A stretch of DNA of 5,147 nt from Pyrinomonadaceae bacterium (GTDB taxonomy: Bacteria > Acidobacteriota > Blastocatellia > Pyrinomonadales > Pyrinomonadaceae), in the NCBI GenBank assembly GCA_014379795.1, contig JACMLC010000712.1, forward strand, positions 1-5,147. Reading direction: 5' to 3'. The notes beneath the pieces are model-generated. The model ran no database searches. It worked only from the letters and a program-made list of their open reading frames with translations, and was not told the DNA's origin. Position numbers and translations under genes: made by a program. Of this stretch, positions 1 to 5,147 are shown piece after piece. Within the stretch, counting starts at the first letter, position 1. Each line of letters begins with the position of its first letter.

Positions 1-96
1 GATGTCAGCGGAGCATTGTGCCCTAACATCCATCAGAGAACCTTGTCAGACGCGCCAATGGTACACGAATTTCCAATATCTGACATCTGCGAAATT
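1..96. other. Left-edge intergenic sequence, no gene seen
   Basis: This stretch lies downstream of the cysQ stop codon. I see no coding frame with recognisable protein character on either strand. A short minus-strand frame opening with ATG near base 86 closes after 17 codons. I see no GC-rich hairpin followed by a T-run that would serve as a cysQ terminator. An 8-base inverted pair (1-8 and 80-87) is present but is too short and too widely spaced to interpret. Confidence 0.5.
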
Positions 97-966
97 TCAG
101 GTCTCGACCCGGAGCCGCCCGAACTGTGTGAGCAGCGGCGCGAGACGCCTTATAACCTCGTCGTGCGCCGCGCCGTTGGTGGCGACGACGCCGTTGCGAT
201 TCTGGACTTCGGGCGAGTTGTAACTGAGCGGCTGCCCGAAGAGGTCTGTCAGGCGTCCGCCCGCCTCATGCAGAATGGCTTCCGGCGCGCAAGTGTCCCA
301 CTGTTTCGTGCGCGGCGAGAGATGCACGTAGAGGTCGCATTGCCGCTCGATGATCAAACCGACCTTGACGCCGACCGAGCCGCGATTGACTTCTTCCCTG
401 ATTTCCAGAGCCGAGACGACCTTGTCCATGCGCGGGCTTCTGTGGGAGCGGCTCGCCGCCAGTCGCATGCTGTGCAGGTTGCTCTCATCCGAGACGCGCG
501 CACGCTCCGCCGCTCCGCCCTGACGCTCGATCCATGCCCCGCCTCCCGCCGTCGCCCAATACAAAACATCCGGCAGCGGCTGATACACGACGCCGAGCAC
601 GCTCTCGCCTTCGATTGCCAATCCGATCTGCACCGCGAAATCTCCGTCGCGTGCGATAAAGCCATTGGTGCCATCGAGCGGATCAACCATCCACACGCGC
701 CGCTTGCTCAAGCGTCTTTCGGTGTCAACGGATTCTTCGGCCAGCATGCCATCGCCCGGAAACTCTTTGAGAAGTCGGCTGACGATCAACTCATTAGCGG
801 TGCGGTCGGCCTCCGTGACAGGCTCTATGTAATCATCCGCGTCAACTTTGCGCTCGACTCTGACCGGCTCGTCGTAATGCTCCAGGATCGCCGCCCCCGC
901 CTCGCGCGCCAGATTCAGGGCGACTTGCAACTCGCGCTCAAGACTTTCCCTGCTTCCCTGCTCCAT
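97..966 (-). CDS. cysQ: 3'(2'),5'-bisphosphate nucleotidase, CysQ-type (inositol monophosphatase superfamily)
   Basis: The 289-residue product should be a cytoplasmic Mg2+-dependent phosphatase that removes the 3'-phosphate from adenosine 3',5'-bisphosphate (PAP), and perhaps from PAPS, relieving inhibition in sulfur assimilation. The superfamily metal-site motifs are all visible: TEADR at 51-55, EES at 77-79, DPLDGT at 95-100 and WDT at 223-225 followed by EAGG at 234-237. CysQ-like rather than plain inositol monophosphatase features are the FIARDGDF segment after DPLDGT (103-110), SRSH at 172-175 and GSVGVK at 196-201. Length is slightly above the usual 245-275 residues. I chose the ATG at 964-966 because a GAGG ribosome binding site sits 5 bases upstream. 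The frame stays open up to base 1137, with another ATG at 1018-1020, but that extension has no Shine-Dalgarno sequence and resembles no part of the family. A related inositol or sugar phosphatase activity cannot be excluded. Confidence 0.9.
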   Translation of the reverse strand: MEQGSRESLERELQVALNLAREAGAAILEHYDEPVRVERKVDADDYIEPVTEADRTANELIVSRLLKEFPGDGMLAEESVDTERRLSKRRVWMVDPLDGTNGFIARDGDFAVQIGLAIEGESVLGVVYQPLPDVLYWATAGGGAWIERQGGAAERARVSDESNLHSMRLAASRSHRSPRMDKVVSALEIREEVNRGSVGVKVGLIIERQCDLYVHLSPRTKQWDTCAPEAILHEAGGRLTDLFGQPLSYNSPEVQNRNGVVATNGAAHDEVIRRLAPLLTQFGRLRVET

Positions 967-983
967 CAGAACCTCAAAGGAGA

Positions 984-1005
984 CTCCGACGCATTTATGT
1001 CGGAG
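984..1005 (-). promoter_or_regulatory. Perfect hairpin in the cysQ leader
   Basis: A 7-base perfect inverted repeat (984-990 with 999-1005) encloses an 8-base loop. It ends 17 bases before the cysQ ATG, just upstream of the GAGG ribosome binding site. It could be an RNA stem in the 5' leader or a DNA operator half-site pair. It has no T-run, so it is not a typical terminator. The inverted repeat is seen directly; any regulatory role is inference. Confidence 0.35.
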
Positions 1006-1083
1006 AGGAATGTGCAGCATCAACAATCGCGCATTCCAGCGATTATTTCTGCCGCAACTGTAGTAAAATAAAAACTGCTCTAA

Positions 1084-1102
1084 CAAACGCTGGTAACGTT
1101 TG
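1084..1102. repeat. 6-base-stem hairpin left of the tnpB element
   Basis: CAAACG at 1084-1089 pairs perfectly with CGTTTG at 1097-1102 across a 7-base loop. It lies about 20 bases left of the other hairpin in front of tnpB. It may be part of the element's left end, in which case the element starts further left than I have drawn it, or part of the cysQ promoter region. Confidence 0.3.
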
Positions 1103-1120
1103 CCGAGCCTCACCAAGACT

Positions 1121-1138
1121 TTTGAGTGGTTACTCAAA
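1121..1138. repeat. Left-end hairpin of the tnpB element
   Basis: TTTGAGT at 1121-1127 and ACTCAAA at 1132-1138 form a perfect 7-base stem with a 4-base loop, ending 9 bases before the tnpB ATG. Subterminal single-stranded hairpins of this size are what the TnpA of IS200/IS605 elements recognises. AGCC (1106-1109) and GGCT (1140-1143) could add an outer stem. The hairpin could also affect tnpB translation, since no Shine-Dalgarno sequence is visible between it and the start codon. Confidence 0.5.
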
Positions 1139-1147
1139 CGGCTGGCT

Positions 1148-2266
1148 ATGTCTGAACAAAGAATAACTTATCGCTATAGATTGTTTCCAACGCGCACGCA
1201 AGTTGAAGCCTTGACCGTTCAACTGTCCGAAGCGTGCAGACTGTACAATGCCTGTCTCCAAGAGCGGAGAGATGCTTGGCGCATCAACCGCGAATCAGTC
1301 AACTATTACACCCAAGCCAGCCAACTTAAAGAGATTCGCGCTCACGGAGACTTGTCGCTGGCTAACTTCTCTGCCTGCCAAGACGTTCTGCGCCGTGTGG
1401 ACAAAACCTTTAAGGCTTTCTTTAGCCGCGTCCAGAAGAAACAAAAGGCGGGCTTTCCGCGCTTCAAATCGCACACTCGTTTTGACAGCCTTACCTTTCC
1501 AAGTTACGGCGACGGCTGCAAGTTGATTCAATCCAAGCTCAGACTGCAAGGCATCGGACTTATCAAGGTTAAGTTGCATCGTGGGGTTGAAGGGAAGATT
1601 AAGACGGTCACGGTCAAGCGTGAGTGCGGCAAGTGGTATGCCTGCTTCTCTGTGGAGTGCGAAGCATGGCCTTTGCCCGATTCGCTCGAAAGGGTTGGCG
1701 TTGACGTTGGGCTGTCTGCCTTTGCGACTTTGAGCGACGGTACGGAGATAGAGAATCCACGCTGGTATCGAGCAGCCCAAGCGAAGTTGAGACGCGCACA
1801 GCGTAAAGTTACCCGTCGCCAGAAAGGCTCGCACCGCAGACGTAAAGCCATCCAACTTCTGCAACGAGCACACGCGCATGTCAAACAACAACGCGCCGAC
1901 TTTCACCATAAGATTAGCCGCTGGCTGGTCAATGGTTACGGCTTGATTGCCGTCGAAGATTTGAACATTAAGGGGCTGGCAAGTGGAATGCTTGCCAAGT
2001 CGGTCAATGATGCCGGGTGGGGAACGTTCCTCGACAAGATAGCCTATAAAGCTGAAAACGCTGGTAGACAATTCTTTCGCGTGAACCCAAACGGCACGAG
2101 TCAAACATGCACCTGCGGAGCAAGCACACCTAAGACCTTGCGCCAACGCTGGCATCATTGTCTGTCGTGTGGTTTGTCTGCGAATCGTGACCATGTTTCT
2201 GCTCAAGTAATTCTCCAACGTACGGTCGGATTGACCGTTCAGGCATCAAGCTCGATAGCGGGTTAG
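1148..2266 (+). CDS. tnpB: TnpB, RNA-guided nuclease of IS200/IS605 elements (OrfB family)
   Basis: The 372-residue product belongs to the TnpB family, ancestors of Cas12. These are omega-RNA-guided DNA endonucleases that cut the empty donor site and help retain the element. The N-terminal helix-turn-helix-like region (about 5-60) has the family's YRYRLFPT opening. The central OrfB domain has FPRFKS at 103-108 and GKWYACFSVE at 161-170. The RuvC carboxylates are all present: D186 in GVDVG, E270 in AVEDLNIKGL and D348 in ANRDHVSAQ. A zinc ribbon is formed by C321, C323, C338 and C341, with a CxC first pair as in one common TnpB subgroup. The segment after D348 reads HVSAQVIL, where NAAxNIL is usual, so the third RuvC motif is slightly divergent. 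Length is normal, and no frameshift or stop interrupts the gene. I chose the ATG at 1148 over an upstream TTG at 1100 because family homology begins right after it. It is probably active as a nuclease, which is an inference. Confidence 0.93.
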   Translation: MSEQRITYRYRLFPTRTQVEALTVQLSEACRLYNACLQERRDAWRINRESVNYYTQASQLKEIRAHGDLSLANFSACQDVLRRVDKTFKAFFSRVQKKQKAGFPRFKSHTRFDSLTFPSYGDGCKLIQSKLRLQGIGLIKVKLHRGVEGKIKTVTVKRECGKWYACFSVECEAWPLPDSLERVGVDVGLSAFATLSDGTEIENPRWYRAAQAKLRRAQRKVTRRQKGSHRRRKAIQLLQRAHAHVKQQRADFHHKISRWLVNGYGLIAVEDLNIKGLASGMLAKSVNDAGWGTFLDKIAYKAENAGRQFFRVNPNGTSQTCTCGASTPKTLRQRWHHCLSCGLSANRDHVSAQVILQRTVGLTVQASSSIAG

Positions 2267-2322
2267 CCTGAGAAGCCCCGCAGCTTTAGCGCGGGGAGCA
2301 ATCACCATTAAGCCTTTGCTCG
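2200..2322 (+). ncRNA. Putative omega RNA (reRNA) with guide, overlapping the tnpB 3' end
   Basis: In IS200/IS605 elements the guide RNA for TnpB is made from the end of tnpB through the right end, with the guide read from the flank. Here three successive pairings are visible: ACGGTC/GACCGT (2222-2227 with 2233-2238), TCAGGC/GCCTGA (2239-2244 with 2266-2271) and the terminal stem 2276-2281 with 2291-2296. If the element ends at 2305, the guide would begin at 2306 and cover about 16-20 bases of the flank. The 5' boundary is a guess, as processing sites cannot be read from sequence. The stems are seen directly; the RNA assignment rests on family knowledge. Confidence 0.6.
2276..2296 (+). repeat. 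Right-end hairpin of the tnpB element
   Basis: CCCCGC (2276-2281) pairs with GCGGGG (2291-2296). A bulged A at 2282 separates this stem from an inner GC/GC step (2283-2284 with 2289-2290) closed by a TTTA loop. A GC-rich hairpin with one bulged base is the characteristic right-end structure that TnpA recognises and also the last stem of the omega RNA scaffold. It is followed by AGCAATCAC rather than a T-run, so I do not call it an intrinsic terminator. Confidence 0.65.
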
Positions 2323-2506
2323 CTCTCTCAAAATCGGCTGCTATCACGAACTCGAATCAGGAGTACAATTGCTCATACGAATACATTACACTATGCAGCC
2401 ACACGCAGAATACTTTTCCGCAGATGGTCTTCATCCATCCGACGCGGGTTATGAAGCGTGGGCGGAAGCCATGTGGCCTGTGATAGAAAAGACCATTAGC
2501 CGTTAG
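2312..2506 (+). pseudogene. C-terminal remnant of an SGNH/GDSL-type hydrolase
   Basis: The frame open from 2312 to the TAG at 2504-2506 ends in EYFSADGLHPSDAGYEAW followed by AEAMWPVIEK. This matches the last conserved block of SGNH/GDSL esterases, in which the D and H of DGLHP supply the acid and base of the catalytic triad, followed by GYxxWAxxxxP. The GDS nucleophile block and the other oxyanion-hole blocks are missing. Nothing resembling them is found upstream of the tnpB element, where the antisense strand is occupied by cysQ. An internal ATG at 2393 gives a 37-residue frame without a visible ribosome binding site. The part before about base 2393 (residues AFARSLKIGC and onward) does not resemble the family clearly and may be out of its original frame or decayed. 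The open frame begins only a few bases past the element's right end, so insertion plus deletion of the 5' part is a plausible history. Non-functional in my view. Confidence 0.7.
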
Positions 2507-2536
2507 CAGTCTAGTTTAAGCGAAGATTCTGTGCGT

Positions 2537-4237
2537 ATGATGGAAGCCAATCAGCCTGTGTCAACTCAAACGGATGTCAAGCCAAACATGCCCGACGAAC
2601 TCAAGAATCAGCTTGAGTTCGTTTCGGCATCGAAGCTGGGACGTTATGAGCTTCCGGTGGGACTAGGACTCGGCGTTCTTTCCGGCATTCTATGGTTCCT
2701 CGCCTGTCCTAAATTTAACCTCTGGCCCCTCGCGTGGTTTGCGATGGCGCCCGGGCTTTTTGCTATGGAGCGCGCTTCGTCAAGATGGCGGGCTGCGCTC
2801 TTCGCATGGTGTATGGGAATCGTGGGCAATGCGGGCGGCTTCTACTGGATGATTGCCGTCATAGAGCGTTTCGCCGGTTTGCCCCGGCCTCTAGCTGTCC
2901 TTCTCTTCATCGCGGTTTGTAGCTTTCAAGCTTTAGGGCTACTGTTTTTAGGATGGATATTGCATTCTATCCGCCGTAACTTTGACCTGCCTTTGGCTCT
3001 GCTGGCTCCTCTCATCATGGTCACAGCCGAGTTGTGCATGCCGCTTCTTTTTCAGTTTTATCTGGCGATGACGCTGGCGCGACAATTACACTTCATACAG
3101 ATTGCAGACCTCACCGGGCCGCTCGGTGTGACGGCATTGCTGATAATGGTCAACGGAGCAATCTACGATATTGTGACAAATCCGCGCCGCAGGTTAAGAA
3201 CTGCGCTCGTGTCTGCTTTGATTGTCGCAGGCGTGTTAGCTTACGGATACTTTCGCATTAATCAGATGAGCCGATTGCGCGCCGCCGCTCCCAAAATCAA
3301 AGTCGGCATCATCCAACCGAACGTCAGCTCCAACGACATCGGCAACAGCAGGGGGCTATTTGCGTATCAACAAATTGCCACTCTCCAAAAGCTGTCCGCA
3401 GAGCTTGAAGCCGCAGGCGCGGACCTGATTGTGTGGCCTGAATCGGCTTATCCTGAAGCCATTTCGCGCCAAGCGGAGGGCGATAAGCCTGAGCAAAGCG
3501 CTTCCAGAATCCGCCGCAACTTTACAGCGCCGCTCATCTTCAACGTTATTACCTACGAGCCGACTGTCAATCGCCGCCCGATGTATAACACCGCGTTTAT
3601 GCTCGATCAGAGCGGAAAGTTTGCGGGCAGATTTGACAAGAATCAACTGCTCATCTTCGGCGAGTATTTTCCGTTTCTCGAAACGTTTCCGTGGCTGCAA
3701 AAGTTTGCGCCGCAATCTGGCAGCCAGTATGCGGCGGGCCAATCGGCAGTGGCATTCCCGTTTCGGACTAAGGACGGGCGCGAGTGGCGGCTGGGGCCAA
3801 TGATTTGCTTAGAGGATATTATTCCCGCGTTCGGGCGCAAAGTCGGCAAGCTGCACCCGCACCTGCTGGTGAATCTCACCAACGATTCATGGTTCGGCGA
3901 CACGAGCGAACCCTGGCAGCATCTATCCCTCAGCGTCTTTCGCAGCATTGAACATCGCACGGAGTTAGTCAGAGCGGTGCAGACAGGCGTCTCCGCCTAT
4001 GTGGATGTGACGGGGAAGATTTACGCCGAAACCTATGTCGCCGGAACGCCTGAGAGTCCGCGCCCGCCGGACAAGATTCTGCAAGAGGTCGCGCTCATCG
4101 AAGGAGGGCACACAGTCTATGCTGCCGTCGGAGACATTTTCGGCTATCTCTGCGCCGCGATGACAATATTCTTATGGCTAATTTTCCCGCGACTGCGCCG
4201 CCGCCGGAAACTTATTCCAAGCGCCGCTAGTGATTGA
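2537..4237 (+). CDS. lnt: Apolipoprotein N-acyltransferase
   Basis: Lnt transfers an acyl chain from a phospholipid to the alpha-amino group of the diacylglyceryl-cysteine of apolipoproteins, the last step of lipoprotein maturation, in the inner membrane with its active site on the periplasmic side. The 566-residue product has about seven hydrophobic segments between residues 40 and 240 (for example 41-57, 84-109, 119-142, 151-172 and 223-239). A carbon-nitrogen hydrolase domain follows from about 255 to 500, then a last membrane segment near 532-551 ends in an arginine-rich tail. The catalytic triad is visible as E302 (VWPES), K368 (FDKNQL) and C424 (MICLED). E376 in FGEYFP and the NDSWFGDTSEPWQHL region also match the family. 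It is about 50 residues longer than E. coli Lnt, mostly an N-terminal extension. The start is uncertain: GTG 2531, ATG 2537 and ATG 2540 are adjacent, none has a good Shine-Dalgarno sequence, and an in-frame ATG at 2588 is also possible. Confidence 0.95.
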   Translation: MMEANQPVSTQTDVKPNMPDELKNQLEFVSASKLGRYELPVGLGLGVLSGILWFLACPKFNLWPLAWFAMAPGLFAMERASSRWRAALFAWCMGIVGNAGGFYWMIAVIERFAGLPRPLAVLLFIAVCSFQALGLLFLGWILHSIRRNFDLPLALLAPLIMVTAELCMPLLFQFYLAMTLARQLHFIQIADLTGPLGVTALLIMVNGAIYDIVTNPRRRLRTALVSALIVAGVLAYGYFRINQMSRLRAAAPKIKVGIIQPNVSSNDIGNSRGLFAYQQIATLQKLSAELEAAGADLIVWPESAYPEAISRQAEGDKPEQSASRIRRNFTAPLIFNVITYEPTVNRRPMYNTAFMLDQSGKFAGRFDKNQLLIFGEYFPFLETFPWLQKFAPQSGSQYAAGQSAVAFPFRTKDGREWRLGPMICLEDIIPAFGRKVGKLHPHLLVNLTNDSWFGDTSEPWQHLSLSVFRSIEHRTELVRAVQTGVSAYVDVTGKIYAETYVAGTPESPRPPDKILQEVALIEGGHTVYAAVGDIFGYLCAAMTIFLWLIFPRLRRRRKLIPSAASD

Positions 4238-4276
4238 GACAAAGTTTGCCCTTAATGAAATCAAGTTGATGTGATG
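4238..4276. other. Short convergent gap between lnt and the decarboxylase gene
   Basis: Only 39 bases separate the two facing stop codons. No stem-loop with a T-run is apparent in either direction, so transcripts from the two strands may overlap at their 3' ends. That consequence is inference from the spacing. Confidence 0.4.
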
Positions 4277-5147
4277 CTATTTCTTATCCGTGTTCATCTG
4301 TGGCAGTAATTCTTCACCTGTTTCGCGCAGGATGCGAAGCGTCAAGTCTATGTCGGCGCGCGTCGTGCGAAAGTTGACGATGCAGGCGCGCAGTGCGAAT
4401 CGCCCGCGCAAGGTCGCGTTCGAGAGATAAGCGCGCCCGCCGCGTTGTAACGCATACATCAGCCGCTCGTTCAATTCATCCAGGCCGACATTTATCTTAT
4501 CGCGCAACGTTTCATCCGCCGCTTGCAGCCGCTCGCGCACAGCCTGTGGCACGTAGCGAAAACAGCAAATGCTCAACTCGACGGGCGCGAGCAGCTCGAA
4601 ATCTTTAGCCGCTTCAACTCTTTCTCCGAAATATTTTGCCAGCGCGAGGTCTTCGCTGATAGCTTCGCCGATTTTGCGCGCTCCGTAGTAACGCAAAATC
4701 ATCCAGACCTTGAGCGCGCGAAAACGGCGCGTCAACTCCACGCCGTAATCCCAGAAGGCGAAAGCTTCTCTTTCATCTTGCTCGTAAATTTTGATGTAAT
4801 CGGCTTCGCCCGTCCTGAAAGCCGTGAGCGCATGCGACGGCTCGCGCAGCAGCACGCAGCCGCAATCAATCGGCGCGTAGAGCCACTTGTGCGGGTCGAG
4901 CGAGATGGAATCGGCCAGCTCTAAACCTTCAAACAGAGCGCACCGCTTTTCATCCAACACGCCGGGCGCGCCGTAAGCTCCGTCAACATGAAACCATAAA
5001 TCCTGATCGCGCGCGACGCCTGCGATTTCCGCCAAGGGGTCAACCGCGCCGGTGTTGACCGTCCCCGCGCTGGCGACGACGCAGAAAGGTTGCAAGCCTG
5101 TGCGCGCATCGCTCTCAATGCGCTCGCGCAAAGCTCTCACGTCGAGC
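4277..5147 (-). CDS. Pyridoxal-phosphate-dependent group II decarboxylase (aromatic amino acid decarboxylase-like), 5' part outside the window
   Basis: This is the C-terminal 290 or so residues of a fold-type I PLP enzyme of the group II decarboxylase family, which removes CO2 from amino acids such as aromatic L-amino acids or glutamate. The frame stays open through the right edge, so the true start is not seen. The GTG at 5138-5140 is an internal codon, judging from the family's usual length of about 470-500 residues. Counting from that codon, SAGTVNTGAVDPL (24-36) precedes WFHVDGAYG (49-57), where the Asp binds the pyridine nitrogen of PLP. LDPHKW (81-86) carries the Schiff-base lysine, K85, encoded at 4886-4888. 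LTRRFRALKVWM is a further family signature. All visible catalytic residues are intact. The substrate cannot be told from this part; the overall style is nearest to aromatic-L-amino-acid or tyrosine decarboxylases. The last residues (QMNTDKK) are encoded by a repeat-like sequence described in the findings. Confidence 0.9.
   Translation of the reverse strand, partial: LDVRALRERIESDARTGLQPFCVVASAGTVNTGAVDPLAEIAGVARDQDLWFHVDGAYGAPGVLDEKRCALFEGLELADSISLDPHKWLYAPIDCGCVLLREPSHALTAFRTGEADYIKIYEQDEREAFAFWDYGVELTRRFRALKVWMILRYYGARKIGEAISEDLALAKYFGERVEAAKDFELLAPVELSICCFRYVPQAVRERLQAADETLRDKINVGLDELNERLMYALQRGGRAYLSNATLRGRFALRACIVNFRTTRADIDLTLRILRETGEELLPQMNTDKK
4284..4303. repeat. Degenerate decamer-type sequence, possible dispersed repeat
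   Basis: Two adjacent units, ATCCGTGTTC (4286-4295) and ATCTGTGGCA (4296-4305), share the pattern ATCYGTG followed by three bases. Similar ATCTGTGTTC-like decamer runs recur between genes in many bacterial genomes, as I remember them. Here the sequence overlaps the end of the decarboxylase reading frame. With one copy in the window, its repetitive nature is only a suspicion. Confidence 0.3.

Larger units (their letters stand above)
967..1113. other. Gap between cysQ and the tnpB element
   Basis: This non-coding gap must hold the cysQ promoter, reading leftward. It contains an AT-rich run around 1060-1082 and two short perfect hairpins, listed separately or described under the element ends. 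I looked on the minus strand for a -35/-10 pair and found only weak matches near the AT-rich run, so I do not call a promoter. No small coding frame with protein-like features is visible here, and there is no trace of the N-terminal part of the hydrolase whose end lies beyond the element. Confidence 0.4.
1114..2305 (+). mobile_element. IS200/IS605-type element carrying tnpB only; ends approximate
   Basis: The element consists of a left-end hairpin, a single tnpB gene and a right-end GC-rich hairpin with a bulged base, the usual layout of IS200/IS605 elements. No TnpA (HUH Y1 transposase) gene is present, so it would need TnpA supplied from elsewhere to move. The right end is best placed after TCAC at 2302-2305. 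The tetranucleotide at the foot of the right hairpin, GAAG (2272-2275), matches TCAC under the guide/cleavage pairing known for IS608 (GAAT with TCAA). The left end is uncertain. I set it after another TCAC (1110-1113) because TCACCA occurs at both junctions, but the bases at the foot of the left hairpin do not fit that choice, and the true edge may lie anywhere from about 1060 to 1120. Terminal inverted repeats and target duplications are not expected for this family, and I see none. Confidence 0.6.

Noticed and set aside
1..87. 8-base inverted pair GATGTCAG / CTGACATC at 1-8 and 80-87
   Set aside because: The spacing of 71 bases and short arms make it compatible with chance, and no gene or element boundary coincides with it.
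16..1071. A long plus-strand open frame of 351 codons opposite cysQ
   Set aside because: It is longer than cysQ itself, but its translation has no recognisable domain and is rich in Arg, Ala and Asp as expected of a GC-rich antisense shadow. The minus-strand frame carries every catalytic motif of a known family.
1100..1147. TTG start at 1100 giving TnpB sixteen extra N-terminal residues
   Set aside because: The extra residues run through the left-end hairpin and do not resemble the family. Homology begins immediately after the ATG at 1148.
1295..2218. A minus-strand open frame of 307 codons opposite tnpB
   Set aside because: No family resemblance, and it lies entirely within a gene with all TnpB motifs on the other strand; judged an antisense shadow.
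1211..2241. 11-base direct repeat TTGACCGTTCA at 1211-1221 and 2231-2241 within tnpB
   Set aside because: Both copies encode LTVQ in the same frame and may simply be chance. One falls in the omega RNA region, but I see no partner structure at the other.
2276..2300. Right-end hairpin as a rho-independent terminator for tnpB
   Set aside because: The stem is GC-rich, but no run of T follows it. Its bulge and position fit the IS200/IS605 right end better.
967..2536. CRISPR array or Cas12-like system around the TnpB gene
   Set aside because: There are no regularly spaced repeats, and the protein is of TnpB size with transposon ends; nothing supports a CRISPR locus.
4523..4924. A plus-strand open frame of 133 codons opposite the decarboxylase gene
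   Set aside because: The opposite strand carries PLP-binding motifs without interruption; this frame shows no features of its own.

Overview
The window reads as a chromosomal stretch of a Gram-negative bacterium with a moderately high G+C content by eye. The Gram-negative call rests on a complete apolipoprotein N-acyltransferase (Lnt), an enzyme of diderm envelope lipoprotein maturation. The protein style (CysQ, a stand-alone TnpB with a CxC-type zinc ribbon, a group II decarboxylase) would fit Acidobacteriota or a similar phylum. That taxonomic guess is inference only and is weak.

Layout from left to right. Bases 1-96 hold no convincing gene. Bases 97-966 (minus strand) encode a complete CysQ-type 3'(2'),5'-bisphosphate nucleotidase of the inositol monophosphatase superfamily. 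A 180-base AT-richer gap follows, with a hairpin just upstream of the cysQ ribosome binding site and two further hairpins. Bases of about 1114-2305 are an IS200/IS605-type element that has no TnpA and carries one intact-looking tnpB (1148-2266). Its right end has the folded sequence expected of an omega RNA (reRNA), ending in a GC-rich hairpin at 2276-2296. Directly beyond the right end lies a fragment (2312-2506) that ends in an unmistakable C-terminal block of an SGNH/GDSL hydrolase; the rest of that gene is absent. Bases 2537-4237 (plus strand) encode full-length Lnt with all catalytic residues. Bases 4277-5147 (minus strand) encode the C-terminal part of a pyridoxal-phosphate-dependent group II decarboxylase that runs off the right edge.

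The genes do not form an obvious pathway. CysQ recycles the nucleotide by-product of sulfate or sulfo-group metabolism. Lnt finishes lipoprotein acylation in the inner membrane. The decarboxylase would produce an amine from an amino acid. lnt and the decarboxylase gene converge with only 39 bases between them. The accessory part is the TnpB element and the broken hydrolase gene beside it, which suggests an insertion with loss of flanking DNA.

I looked for an undescribed system and do not see one. The most interesting signals are the compact tnpB/omega RNA unit with its predicted guide in the hydrolase-remnant flank, the remnant itself, and a possible dispersed decamer repeat forming the last codons of the decarboxylase gene.
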